Notes: generated by a model not told the origin, from the letters alone. Positions 38,327-50,410 are shown, counted from the first letter of the stretch. The stretch: 64,000 nucleotides of DNA from Parietaria judaica (GCA_954871525.1 OX940865.1:16320606-16384605); one strand, 5' to 3'. Program-made: numbers and translations.

Positions 38327-40576
38327 TTACTCGGACTCGTCCTTTTGCCTTTTCGGCGAGTGCTCTTCTTCTTCTTCTTCGCCCCGTTTCGATTTAGCTT
38401 CGCGGCGCTCCCTCTTAATACCCTTCGCCTTGTTAGGCAAAACCGTCTCTCCGACCTATAAAAACAAGCATAGTATTGAATGCATGGAGTAAATGTAAAA
38501 CGGTAGAATATTGGGAAAGCAAGAAAATGAAATAATAGAAGAATACTTTTTTTTTCAAAATATTACTAGGAATCAAGATTTATTTTTTCTAACAGATAAC
38601 GTGTAGGATATAATATTTTTTATGATAGATATTTCAAAATTTTAAGATACATACTTGTCATTTGAAAAGAAAAGAAAAAACTTTTTCTTTATTTACCAAA
38701 AATTGTTTATCTTTCTCCTAAAAATTATACATTCCAAACACACACCCTTCGATTAGGCTTCAATGGGCAGTTTAGTCTTTAGGTCGGGTGACGAATTTTG
38801 TCAATAAATATACAATCTCCATTAAAAAACAATCTCCTTACCTTCTGATCTGGAATGTAAACTCTTCCGAGCTTGCCCTCGATGATATCCTTGCTCACAT
38901 TCTTTTCCTGAATGAACAAACAAAGATATTATAACTGTATTTCATGGCAGAAAACAATGTAAATTGAACATCAAATTAATTAACAAAATATAAAGTTACT
39001 GTAAGGACCCGTTAAGCTTAGACACCCTTTAATTCCACAAATACCCCTAATGAAAGAAGATGCAATTAATGAGATAATAATGATAGTCCAAAAGTTACAA
39101 ACCTTCTTCTTGGGCTTATCTTTGGCAGTTCTCATAGCTTCTTTTCTTAGGTTTTCGTTGGGCAGACGATGCCGACGGACCACAAAATCCATGGATGGGC
39201 CCACCTGGACGAGCTCCATCCTCGGGACAACTGTACCGGATTTCTTCAGCCGCAAGGCGCAATGTGTGAAGAACACTCTCTTAGGAGTAATTGCAGTGCA
39301 TATATATGCACGGTCTACTCCGGTAAGATTGAGACTCTCCACAACCTGCACATAAAATGAGATAGAAATTGTAGAAAATATTTTTGATTTATTGTGGTAA
39401 TTATAGTTAACCATATAATTTGATGAGAAAATATTCACCTCGCCTCGAAACAATTCGAGCAAAACTTCCTTCAAATGCTTCAGTTCGTCGTTATTTTCAA
39501 ACCCTTCTCCAATAAAGGCAATAAGAGGCTTCGATCCAGCCTTAGGAGATATTTTTTTATCAAATTTGAATGAGTCCATGGGCTTAAACTTTTCGATACC
39601 AACTTCTACGAGATCATATATGTGGTGGTCATAAGTTCTGCCGATAACAAGATTGTCAGGCCGCTTCTTTGAGTGAGAACCAAACTGCAAAATCAAATGT
39701 CACGGTTCTTAGTAATAGAACCACACTGCGAAGAAATAGGAGATAACACTAACGGCTTAGCATTTAATATTAAGCATAGAGTATTGAAACTTCTGAAAGG
39801 GCCAAAGGCGATGAAATTGAAACTAATTTTCCTTTCCTCATGTTTGCAGCCCATCTTTTTGGCCCTATCTTATTTTATTTATGTTTGAAACTAAACTACA
39901 CAACAGACCCAACACAAATACGGAAGAGGGGTTTTGATAGGATCCAAACACGTATTCCAACAAAAATCCGGGCAGCGGGAATTCACCGGTGCGATGAATC
40001 CCCTTGCTAGACACAATACAACCATTTTGTGGGCTAGTAAATGACCCTTAACTACATCATTAACCAGAAGACCCCACAAGACCAAATGACTGCTTTGTCC
40101 TTCCACCGATGGTAAGTGAACACGGGTCTATAAGATGCTAAGAATCGACTACGTTGCAACAAAATTGGGAAAAACAATGCAAGTTAAAAATATTGCTTGG
40201 CTCGAACCACTTACAACGAACATACTACAGTCAGTTTTCTGGGAAAAGAACTCCAACGAGGTCTCACCGCCACTTTCAAACGGCCTAATGTCCCCGTTCT
40301 TACGGCTGTATCTCAAGGCGCTCCCCTTCTTCAACTGGTACATCTCCGTCATAACCGAGTTCAAGACCCCGCTCGTCTTCGTCCCGTGAAGAAACAGTGT
40401 CTTCTTTCCAGTCTCGACCTAAACAACACCAAAAATTCAAAATTGTTCACACAATAATAGATATAAATCCATAGAGCGAAGCTTTGAAAGAAAAAGATCA
40501 AACTTACGAGCTTCGGAGCTCGTTTCTCGAGCGCTCGCCTGGCTCTGCTAGTCTTGGGAGTCCTCACCGACAACAT
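38327..40576 (-). CDS. RPF2: RPF2, Brix-domain ribosome production factor, with one frameshift
   Basis: Nucleolar factor that with RRS1 recruits the 5S RNP to pre-60S particles. Coding exons in order: 40576-40508, 40419-40215, 39684-39439, 39345-39103, 38907-38842, 38455-38327. The protein starts MLSVRTPKTSRARRALEKRAPKL and shows the Brix pattern (RPFESGGETSLEFFSQKTDCS; FIGEGFEN; FRGEVVESLNLTG; THCALRLKKSG), ending in a Lys/Glu-rich tail, about 318 residues when aligned with Arabidopsis RPF2 (314). Oddity: exon 2 is 205 bp instead of a multiple of three. One extra base in the GG of the ACGGAAG stretch (about 40380-40381) changes the frame between LFLHGT and KTSGVLNSVM. The remaining exons keep strong conservation, so this is either a very recent lesion or an assembly error. 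Confidence -1.
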
Positions 40577-40852
40577 GCTCTCTGCTCCACTTAAAACTGC
40601 GATTACAAAGCATGATCATCAAGAGATGATGGGACAAAACAGGCCCGGCCCCAGCACTGGGCAGGTTGGGCCAACGCCCAAGGCCTCCTAGTGAGAAATA
40701 AAACAAGTCACTTCCATTCTACAACGAATGTAACGACATACATCATAGAAGCAGAGCACACAATGCATCACTAAGATATCCTAACACGCATCACCATGCT
40801 TGAAACTTAAACTGGAACACTTCCAATCCAAACAAGAGAGCAAAATCTCAGA

Positions 40853-40965
40853 CCTTTGGACTTGTCGACTTCTTCGGTCGGGACGGCGGAGAGAGCGTCT
40901 TTGGTCGACTTCTCGTCGATGTCTTCGGTGCTGATATTGGCCCGCCACGCCTTCTTTCCCAAACC
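40853..40965 (-). pseudogene. Captured NOP53/SMO4-like gene fragment
   Basis: Minus-strand reading LGKKAWRANISTEDIDEKST then KDALSAVPTEEVDKSK matches the N-terminal region of plant NOP53 (SMO4), a nucleolar 60S-maturation protein, with two short gaps and no initiating Met. AAAG|GTCTGAG at the end looks like the original splice donor, so genomic (unspliced) sequence was taken. It is in the same orientation as RPF2. About 37 codons, identified from memory of the family. Confidence -1.
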
Positions 40966-41028
40966 CTAATTCGAGCTTGCAGATGTCTGTCAGTTAATCT
41001 GTTTCAACGGAGTGTTAAGATACGATAA

Positions 41029-41080
41029 GCCCGGCCCGGCCCAAGCACTGGGTTGGCCCAAGGCCTCTTACTGATAAATA
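41029..41080. repeat. Second copy of the element's left subterminal sequence
   Basis: GCCCGGCCCGGCCCAAGCAC then GGGTTGGCCCAAGGCCT repeats the left end of the element about 390 bp further in, same orientation. It could be an older terminus, with 40640-41028 added by a later insertion or an aborted transposition. Confidence -1.
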
Positions 41081-43025
41081 ATTGGATAATTCGTATTTTA
41101 GGCCCATATAAAAAAAGAACTCAGTAAAGAATATCTACAAGTTGTGATACAAGTTCTCGAAAGTGGGCCCTCTCTCATATTTTATTGGTTAACTTCTCTT
41201 GTTCTGCTATATTATACAATCTTTTTATTTAATATTCCTTATTTAGTTCCATACCTTAATTCTCTTGTTCCCTAAATTATTAGTGAAGAGTTTAAAAAAA
41301 AACTTAAAACATAAACACTATCTTTTCGGTTTTACATTAGATAATTTACTTATTCATAGAAAATTTATTTTCATTATTCTATAGTAAATATTCTTTTTGT
41401 TATGTATATATATATATATATATATATAAATATATATATATAAACAATTAAAATTATTCTCTTATAGTGTACACGAGGTATATAACCCGCGCGTTGCGGG
41501 TTTTTTCTTTCTTAGCAAAGAGAAATTTTGATAGTTTGAAGTCTGTATGATTTAGATCAAATAAAAGATTTTTACATTATCGATTTAAAAAAAAAGTATT
41601 TCTCATAAATATATATACAAATATATACATACACATGCATTATTCTATTAATAAGACTTGGGCATATATTTAAAAAGTGTTATACTTTGTTTGGTTGACT
41701 TCTGTTGCTGCAAAATCAAATTCATATAACTCTTATAAGTATCACTGATTGATCAAATTATATATGTTTGTAAACAATTTAATGCAGTATTGTAGGTAAT
41801 AGTATACTTAAAAAAAAGATTGTCAAATGATATTGTCAAACAGTATACTGGCAAATGTGCTATGCACATCCGTTCTTTTGCGCCTATTTAATAAGTAACA
41901 GCAACGAATAATAATCATTGTTTATGTTGTTTTATTTATTTTCTACTACTTTATATATTCAAGTGAGATTGTCAAACAATATATGAAACAAATATATTTC
42001 ATATTGTTGTTTATATCGCTGAGATTATTAGTTAATCGAATAGTAAGAGGAAATTGATAACTAAAATGTTTATATATCATTGAGTGATTTTATCAAACAG
42101 TATAGTTTCATCAATTCCAAAATTAAAAAATAATACACTTTGTCATATTTCCATCTCATTAACCACAATAAAACAGTGTAAAAGTCAATTAATCTCAAAC
42201 ACTAACAATTCAAGCAAAGAATACGAAATGAATAATCTCACATAACCATCAACGCAGAGGAAGAGATAGAAATAAAAGAAAACAAAAAAACTACGCTTGA
42301 AAGCTTTAAGGATAAGATCAACAAATGGATTGAGAAATAGAGACCTACGTACCTCCGCCAGTGGAGATTCAAGTGTGCGTCTTGAACTGATAATCTTAGT
42401 TTTTTTTTTTAATTAACCTCAACGTACATCGTCGATCGAAGTTCGGCGAGAAAGAGAGTATGTGAGAGGTGAAGAAAATAGTCGAGATAAGCCAAGAAAA
42501 AAGTATATGAAATGCAAAGAGTAGTCTATTAATGTGTTGTATAAGTTTTGTTATACCGTATAGCTCCTGCAATACTGTAATCCAATAGTTCCTGCAATAT
42601 TGTATTGCATACTCTAAAAAAAAGTCATATATTAATGATTCGCCCAAGGCCCCGAAAAGGGTTGGGCCGGCCCTGGGACAAAATATATACACACATACGA
42701 GAGAGAACGTACCCGTCGCGGTGGAGCTCGAGGAATGGGAGAGAGGGGTTTACGGAGGTGGTTAGGGTTTCTCTGAGCTTGGAATTTTTGTGAAATGGTT
42801 TTGAGTTGTTGGAGACGAAGATATTAATGGGCCAAGACTTTCGGCTTTTCATTTTGGGCCGTAGGATTCCGTTTGGGCTCAAATGCACTGTCTTGTCCTT
42901 TCAAGTGAATTTTGTAGATTAACGTCGTTTCTGCTCTTTGGATTTAGTTCAAAGATAATAGGTGCAAATGTACCTACGTTTATATGCAAAATTAGAGGTC
43001 GGGTACCCAAGTTTCATTTCTTAAG

Positions 43026-43415
43026 GCCGATGTACACAATGGAGGAAATCTGTACACCTATCATGATGTAAAATTCTTCATGCTATGTCTCGCCGTGTTC
43101 CTAATATCTGAGCTAATTTGCATGGCAATAATGAGCTCGAATAATCCCTTGGCAAAGGCCGATTGGAATACGGTCAAGTACCGGTTTTTGGAGGAGATTC
43201 ACGTAGTCGCGATGTTGTGCTTAATCTTGAAAATCTGCATCGTTCCGGTCTGGGCAGTCATCTCCTACGAGTACCGGTTGGGTTTATACCCGGCTGGAGA
43301 GATTTATAGTTTCGCCTTCTACGTGCTGACCTTTGCTACGTTTTCGCCCGTGAAGAGCATGGAGCACCTCTACTTCGACAACTACGAGGATGAAGAAGAA
43401 TGCTTATTAGTCTGA
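43026..43415 (+). pseudogene. GPR107/CAND-like seven-helix receptor, C-terminal part
   Basis: An acceptor TTTCTTAAG is followed by an open frame of 129 codons to TGA: helices around KFFMLCLAVFLISELICM and VVAMLCLILKICIVPVWAV, then GEIYSFAFYVLTFATFSPVK and an acidic tail (FDNYEDEEE). The order helix, loop, helix, FY-x-L-x-F-x-x-F-x-P and acidic end is that of CAND6/CAND7. It begins in the family alignment just where the pseudogene at 17353-18409 stops, so the two look like complementary parts of one gene. No N-terminal exons precede it: RPF2's leader starts about 230 bp to the left. The similarity is moderate. Confidence -1.
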
Positions 43416-44160
43416 TTTACTTGCATTGCTCCTCGTTAAATACCATGATATGTCGTTTATTAAATGAAAATATTATCTGTTGTTTGACACTATCAATACA
43501 TTGATATGTCGTTTACAATGAAAATACAACATGTCGTTTGGTAGATTCACACATCACAATCGTTTAGTCGGAGGAGTGGTTTATAGGATAATTGCAGCAA
43601 AAGTATTAATCTTATTCAAAATAATGATATTTGCATTTTAAATAGTTTTACTTGGGTCTTCATAAAATGTTACATGAAAAATAGATGGTTCAATTTTATC
43701 GGTTTGCTTTATCAATGGATTTTCATAACTAACGATTATGCTGAGTGCTGACAAGTTATACGGATTAGATTTTAGGGTTTAACCAACACCAAAAAGTGTA
43801 GACCGAAGTGTATGTATGAATATAGAATTTTGTCTCCTCAATCAAAAGCAAGGGCCATATTTTTTTAAATAATTTTGACGATTTTTTCCTCTTAGCCTCG
43901 GTTTTCTACTAATATAATAAGTTGTTCGAGTAACATGACTGAGACCGGTTAAAACCCAGTTATTATTCAGGTTGGAATTCAAGATCGGGAATTTTAACCG
44001 AGAAATGCCATTTCATCTCATGGAGCAAGTCGCCAAAACTATAACTTAGCGGGGCATTTTGACCAATTACATAAAGCTAAAGGATCTAAAGCCAAATATC
44101 TAAAAAAAAGTATCGATAAATCTTTTAGCTGTCTTAAATAAACTATGCTTTAGTCTGTAA

Positions 44161-44191
<31 letters not shown>

Positions 44192-44491
44192 ATCATCCTA
44201 TTCTTCAATTCATTCACTCTCGAATCCCTAATCTCCATCACCATTTCCCCTCTTTTGATTTTCTCTCCAAGCTCTGTAATTAGATTAGGGTTCGCTCCAA
44301 TTCTTCTAGTACGATTGCCTAGACCTAGGTTTTGTTGTTGTTCTTGCTTCGATTTTCCCTGTTTGTTGTTGTTATTGTTGTTGTTGTGTTCGAATCTGAA
44401 ATCTGTAATTTCAATTGAAGATGTTGAATTAGGATTCGCAAGTTTTGTTTTTATTTTTTTGGTGTGAATTTGGGGGTTTTCTTGAACGGTG
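43416..44491 (+). other. Spacer, promoter region and leader of the PCF11-like gene
   Basis: No gene. A TA run lies at about 44165-44191. A leader-like CT-rich stretch (44200-44360) precedes the start codon at 44492. Confidence -1.
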
Positions 44492-47400
44492 ATGGAAATG
44501 GAGAGCTCGCGAAGGCCTTTCGACAGATCGAGAGAACCGGGGATGAAGAAGCCTCGGCTGAGCGACGAGGCGGAGCGGAATCGGCCTTTCGGCGCGGCGG
44601 CGGCGCAGAGACCGATGCCTGTTAATTCGATGGCGGCGAGGTTTAGAGCGGCGGAGAGTGATTCCGGCGGAGGGTACCAGCCGCAGCCGCTTCCCGCGGC
44701 GCAGCAGCACCAGGAGCTCGTGAGCCAGTACCGGGAGGCTTTGGCGGAGCTGACGGTCAATTCGAAGCCGATTATCACGAACCTGACGATCATCGCCGGC
44801 GAGAATCTCCAGGCTGCCAAGGCCATTGCCGCCACGATCTGCACCAACATCATCGAGGTGAATGAATTCAGCTTTTCCAGTTCTAGTCATAAATTGTTAT
44901 TGTTTGAATTTCGAAATAGGATTTCTTTTAGGTTATTCAGTTGAATTGAATTGTACAGAAAATCTGGCTGCTTTTGTTTTCTTTATAGTAGTGTTGTATT
45001 TTTCAAGTTCAAATTAATGGAATTATCGCGCTTTATAAGAAATTCTGCTCTTTTATTCAAACGAAACTGAGAATCCCGGGTATAGTACAAATTCCTTGAG
45101 AAATTGTTTATGTGAATCGTAATTGTACGCTGTGACAATCGGACTTTGTCATCGTTACCGATGAGTACGTGATCAACGCGAAATAATTCATTCCTGTACA
45201 TATCGATATGGAAAAATCTTGCAGAGAATGACAGGGCTGACGTCTCTGCAGCATAGTCACGTGTACACTATTTTCTATGCTTTCGCAACTTTGTCGGTTT
45301 TGTGCTAGATATAACTTGCAAGAAGTTTTAGCAATTATCGAGTTGTATTTTTTTTTTTTTTTTCCATTTTTGTTCTTATACTGTATATAGGAATATACTA
45401 TGATGTAATTTCTGCTCTATTCCCCGCGTAACGTGGGACTATATATCGTAAGACGCTGTTCGACTTAGAAGGGTCCGCTCAAGTAATTGCATCGTTCTAG
45501 AGCTCGGCGGGTGTGTTAGACTCCATGTATTTCACTCCCAAAAATAAAGGGAGTTTTGTGATGATAATCAACGTTTCTATGGAAGTTATTCTTAAGTAGA
45601 ATGTTTGACTAGTTGCTTCATGTCAAAGGCCCTTTCTTCCGTGACACCAATCTAAGGAAGGCCTGGCCCATCAGCCCGCTTTGGGTTTACTCATTTATAT
45701 GAATATTTTATTAATGCGCGGTGCTTATGTTGTGTTTTCCCGCTACTCTTTATTTGTGGTTGTTTATGTTTATGTCTATTCATTTCCCTATGTATGCTAA
45801 TGAGAATAGTATCCAAGATTTGGAAAAGTCAGTCATGGATAATTAGCTTAGCTCTCGTAGAATTGAGTTAGTCAACTAGGTTAAATGCGGTCCACCATTC
45901 GCAGGCCTGTGATGAGAGGCTGTAACACTTACAAGCATAAATGGCGTTCTCTTCCATTTATTTTGTGCGAAACAATTTCTGCACAGGATCTGGTCTAAAT
46001 TTTTGATTGTGCATCTTTCGGTTTTGATCGTAAGGCTCTGTAGTTTATTCTTATTGAAGAAAATTGACGAGAATGGCGAATGTCTGATTTTGAGAAGTAA
46101 TTTGCAGGTCCCTTGTGAGCAAAAGCTACCATCCCTATATCTTTTAGACAGTATTGTCAAGAATATTCGGGGGGACTACATTAAACACTTTGCTTCCAGA
46201 TTACCTGAGGTCAGATTTCATTTTCTTTTTTAGTTTGTTTAGAAGTTTCCCCGCTTTCAAATGGGTATAATTTATTATATATTAAAATTTACTGTCACTG
46301 ACTGCAGTGGTTACTCTGTAAAGGAGTCTATTGCGATTTTGGTGCGGCAATAGTCCTTAACTGTTAAATTGGATGAAAAGATGCATGGAACTTAAGATTG
46401 ATTTTTTTTTTTGTCTAAGTTGAGTGATATCGATCAGCTCATAGTTATGGAATTATATAAACTTCCGTTATTACCCTTAAAAAATACAAGAAAAAGTTAT
46501 TTTTTGTTTGTCTGAGTTCTCATAATAGAAAGATCATTTTCACAATAGAAAGACCATTTTCACAATAGAAAGACCATTTTCACACATATACTTTAACAGA
46601 GGGACCATTGGAGCCAATAACTCAAAAGTATATCATTATTAATAACGCTCGAAACTGTTCCTTTTAGATGATTAAATGACAAATATATCGATATGTGATG
46701 TATTAATTAAAAGTAGCTCGTATTTATTTGTCCTTTGGACTTAATAGGTATTCTGCAAGGCATATAGGCAGGTTGATGGTCCTATGCATCAGAGTATGAG
46801 GCATCTTTTTGGGACGTGGAAAGGAGTTTTTCCGCTACAGACGCTTCAGATGATTGAGAAAGTACTCGGTTTTGGTCATGCCGGAAACGGATCATCTACG
46901 TCTTCTAGGCCGGATTCGCAATCAAACCGGCCACTTCAAAATAGCATTCATGTGAATCCCAAATACTTGGAAAGACAGCAGCATCTTCAGCAACCGAGCA
47001 GGGTTAGTAACTAATTAATTTTATTCTCAAGCTAAGTGAACAATTAAAATCTGTCCTTGGTCAATAAAAAATGGATCTATCAAGAACATAATTACTAAAA
47101 TCCATACATAACATATTTGTATATTAATTTTACACATAATTACCAAACCAACAATCGTACTGTATTATGGTAGATTACTTCTAGCATTTTTTTCACCTTC
47201 AGCAGATAACCTAGTTGATCTTTTTGATATCATACTGAAAGTTTCTTGTGGACTCTTTAAATTGAAGTTTTCATTTTATCATATTAAGTTTTTTTTGTAT
47301 GTTATGAAGGCTAAAGGGTTGCCTAGCGAGTTGCCAAACTCAATTGAAGATGCCGAGATTTTGGACAGAGCAACAAGCATCGGCACTGGAAGATCATGGG

Positions 47401-49816
47401 TCGATCCTTCTGCTAGATTGCATGTATGTGAAGCTATTGTCCATGTTTTTTTAAGCTTTTAATTGAATTTTATTTATTTTTATGTGATTATATTTTGCAG
47501 AATATGCAGCGTTATACAGGCGGTGAGATTGTTCCTGAAAAGAACACTGGAACAGAGTATGCTGAGTATGATTACAATTTAGCAGAAAATTTAGGTCAAA
47601 GAAATAGTTTCAATCTCAAGCATGGAACTCCAAATTACCCGGCTTCCAAATCTTTGAGTGTTAATGCTCATCTAACGGGTAAAAACGTCGCAAGCAGAAA
47701 CAGTAGCTCTATTCCTAGCGACAGCTGGAAGAATACCGATGAAGAAGAGTTTAGGTGGAGCGATATGAACTCTAAATTGGTAGATCATGCTACATTTGAT
47801 GTTCCTGGTAACATCAGAAGAGAATTTTCAGTTTCCGAGGATCCCGACAAATTGGTAAGCTTCCTTCTAAATTTTTATTGTTGCTTTAATTATTAGTGGT
47901 GCCTAGGGAGTTGTGCCGTATTATGTTTTGTTTTTTTGGCTTGACACACGACATCTTTAAATTTCTAAATTTGAAATCTATTATTGTTAATTTTCCCATG
48001 TACAGGGACTCGAAGATCACATCCATAAACTACAAGATCCACGTGCTCTTCGAAACAGGGCTTCATCGCCATGGTTGCCTACCGGAGCTCCGACACCGAA
48101 GCCGTTGCAGCCTCTAATACCAGGCCCGCCACCGTCTGCTCGTCTTCAATTGCATAATTTGACCGAGCAAGACCGAGCTAAAACCACATCCCTTTCCCAT
48201 CCCGATTACAAAGCACCTCAGTTTTCGGGGCAGCTTAACACAGGTGTGCATAATAATCCATATCATCAGGGGAACACGTTGAAGTCTCAATCGAATGAAG
48301 AATCTCAAGTGATCCAACCTCAGAAAATTTCCGAACCATCGGTCCAAACAACCTTGGGAGAATCGAGCACTAGTAGTCTGTTAGCCGCTGTAATGAAGTC
48401 GGGAATTCTTTCCAACTTGAACCTTCAAAGCTCAGGGACATTGTCATCACAAAAAGAGCAGTCGCTTCCTCCAAGCAAACCCACTAAAAAGCTCACAAAC
48501 TCAGATTCCAAGGATATTTCTGTAATTTCAGCTAGTCAGAAAACAACATCTGGTCCGCCAGCTTCTTCATCTCCTTTGGATAACCCTTCCGATCCCATTT
48601 CAAGCCTTCTCAGCTCCCTAGTTGCGAAGGGTTTGATATCCTCGTCAAAGTCGGATAAGCCGACGCCGAGTCCACTAGAGGTCTCCACAAAGATACAAAG
48701 GAAAAGCCATTTGACAACCGCATCAAAGTCAGAAACGCCCTCACTGATTGCACAAGTTGGTCCCACCGAGATGCAAAGGAAGAGCCATTCAATACCCGCT
48801 TCTAAGTCGGAAACGCCCTCTCCTACTCTAAAAGTGGGTCCCACCAATATGAAAAGGAAGGGTGGTCCAAAGTTGGAAACGCCCTTGCCGATTCCACAAG
48901 TGGGTCCCACCGAGATGAAAAAGAAAAGCCATTTGGTATCTGGCCGTAAATCGGAAACGCCCTCGTCGTCGATTCCACTAGTGGGCCCTGCTGAGATGCA
49001 AAGGAAGAGCCCGAGCTCCCCTAGCACGAGCTCTGTGCCTGTCTCGTCAGCCAGAGATAATGACAGGGCTACCTCGGAGTCTGCCCAAAGTGCCCCTGTT
49101 GATTTTCCTCAGTCAACCCAATCAGAGATCAAGAACCTCATTGGCTTCAATTTCAAGCAAACTGTGATCCGTGAATTTCATTCCAACGTCGTTGACGATC
49201 TTCTAGAAAGGTGTGAACACCGTTGCTCCATATGCGGTCTTCAACTCAAACTTGAAGAACAGTTAAAGAGGCATTTGGATTGGCACGATACGAAAAAGGC
49301 GGAATCGAGAGGATGGTATTTACGGGATTGGATAAACCAAGAAGATTCTGATTTCATGGAATCAGAGGACGAACCTGAGAGTATAATAGACAAAGACGAG
49401 CCAATGATTCTTGCAGATGAAGATCAGTGTGTGTGCATCTTATGCGGTGAGATTTTCGAAGATGTTTATTGTCAAGAACGAGATGAATGGATGTTCAAGG
49501 GGGCGATAAACATGGCGATTCCTTCTGGGATAGGCCCAATTGTTCATGTAAATTGTGTATCGGAGAGTTCGCTCCAGGACTTGGGATTTGTCAGCAAGGT
49601 CAAAACGGTAATTTCTTTTCGGGTTATCTAGTTCCTCGTTGGAGAATAAATATAGTTTGTACATATAGGATCAGATTTGATTTCTAGACCATAAATTTAT
49701 TAGTATGTTACAGTTGGAAATATCAAATCATGGAGTTAATTATTCGAAATTTCCATTTTCCACAGAATTGCTAATAGACAATTCTCTCTGATCCTCACCA
49801 GGAACGGGATGTGTGA
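44492..49816 (+). CDS. PCFS4: PCF11-like cleavage/polyadenylation factor, PCFS4/PCFS2 type
   Basis: Subunit of the pre-mRNA 3'-end processing machinery (CFII) that binds the RNA polymerase II CTD; Arabidopsis PCFS4 promotes flowering through FCA polyadenylation. Exons 44492-44857, 46108-46209, 46748-47002, 47310-47423, 47501-47854, 48006-49607, 49802-49816, giving 935 residues; Arabidopsis PCFS4 has about 808. The CTD-interaction domain occupies about 72-205 ([44 protein letters not shown]). Exon 6 is Ser/Pro-rich and includes about five tandem KSETPS...[11 protein letters not shown] units (about 48676-49020). Two zinc fingers close the protein: [21 protein letters not shown] (about 800) and C-x2-C...H-x2-C (from about 872). 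The last exon adds only ERDV. Exon 2 and its introns are duplicated inverted at 16368-17322. PCFS2 is the alternative orthologue, because that gene lies beside ROS1 in Arabidopsis. Confidence -1.
45440..46394 (+). repeat. Source side of the inverted duplication, in PCF11-like gene
   Basis: Intron 1 (3' part), exon 2 and intron 2 (5' part) of the PCF11-like gene. The reverse complement stands at 16368-17322 and is nearly identical. Confidence -1.
46523..46583. repeat. Three 20-21 bp tandem units in intron 2
   Basis: AATAGAAAGACCATTTTCAC repeated three times, one copy with a single change. Confidence -1.
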
Positions 49817-50410
49817 TCTTTCACGGAAAAGACTCTGAAATTTTCCGGGAAAAGCTGCAACGACCGGAATCGGAGTGAAATTCCAGGTCTACGTTATTGT
49901 AGTTTATAGATGCCGATTTTCGGTGCTTACGTGGTGAGAGCTCTTTTCAAGCTGTTCTTTCTTCCATGTTTTTTCTTTATATTTCTTTTTCCCTTTTTAT
50001 TCATAGTTTGAAGGAAAAGAAGTTTTCAAATAGAAGATCCATGGTTAAATCCCAAATATATTTCTAACCTTGTTGGTGTGCCTGTTATTTTTTGTTTCCT
50101 TCTTGTCTCGTTTTCATTACGACTTTTTCCGAAGCGATAATACTCGTACACCGAAACGATGATACCCGTACCAGCGTCGTCATGAAACTTACACTTCCTT
50201 TTCTTAACAACGAATATATTTATCTTGCAGACTTGCACTTTGTTCATGTGTTGTACTAGGAATATTTTGCAATGTTTTTATTTATATTTTTTATATCATA
50301 AGAAATGTGTGATTGGACCATTATGAGCTATGCACAATGGATTATTGTATTTTCTTTTTCTTTTTCTCTCCTTTGAACCTTTTATTATGTGCAACACAAA
50401 GTATTGTTGG
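49817..50410 (+). other. 3'UTR and flank of the PCF11-like gene
   Basis: Ordinary AT-rich 3' sequence. No further gene seen. Confidence -1.

Larger units (their letters stand above)
40640..42675. mobile_element. hAT-type element carrying a NOP53-like fragment, 8-bp target duplication
   Basis: 2036 bp, starting CAGGCCCGGCCCC and ending GTTGGGCCGGCCCTG, flanked by GGACAAAA at 40632-40639 and 42676-42683. Its right 135 bp match the right end of the 14567-14763 MITE. The left subterminal sequence occurs twice (40640 and about 41029) in direct order, so the element is composite. No hAT transposase is visible. It lies wholly within the RPF2 5'UTR intron. It also contains a repeat shared with 33867-34210. 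Confidence -1.
40597..42800 (-). other. RPF2 5'UTR intron and first non-coding exon
   Basis: On the minus strand, leader sequence from about 42800 to 42713 ends in GG|GTACGTTCTC. The acceptor ATCGCAG precedes TTTTAAGTGG at 40596, 20 bp before the ATG. The intron (40597-42712) is 2116 bp. Removing the inserted element and one target copy leaves 72 bp, a normal short plant intron. Confidence -1.

Noticed and set aside
44143..44890. Long minus-strand open frames
   Set aside because: Antisense to exon 1 of the PCF11-like gene; composition is that of a shadow frame.
48536..49027. 163-codon minus-strand frame with internal repeats
   Set aside because: It is the antisense of the KSETPS repeat of the PCF11-like protein; its repeats only mirror that.
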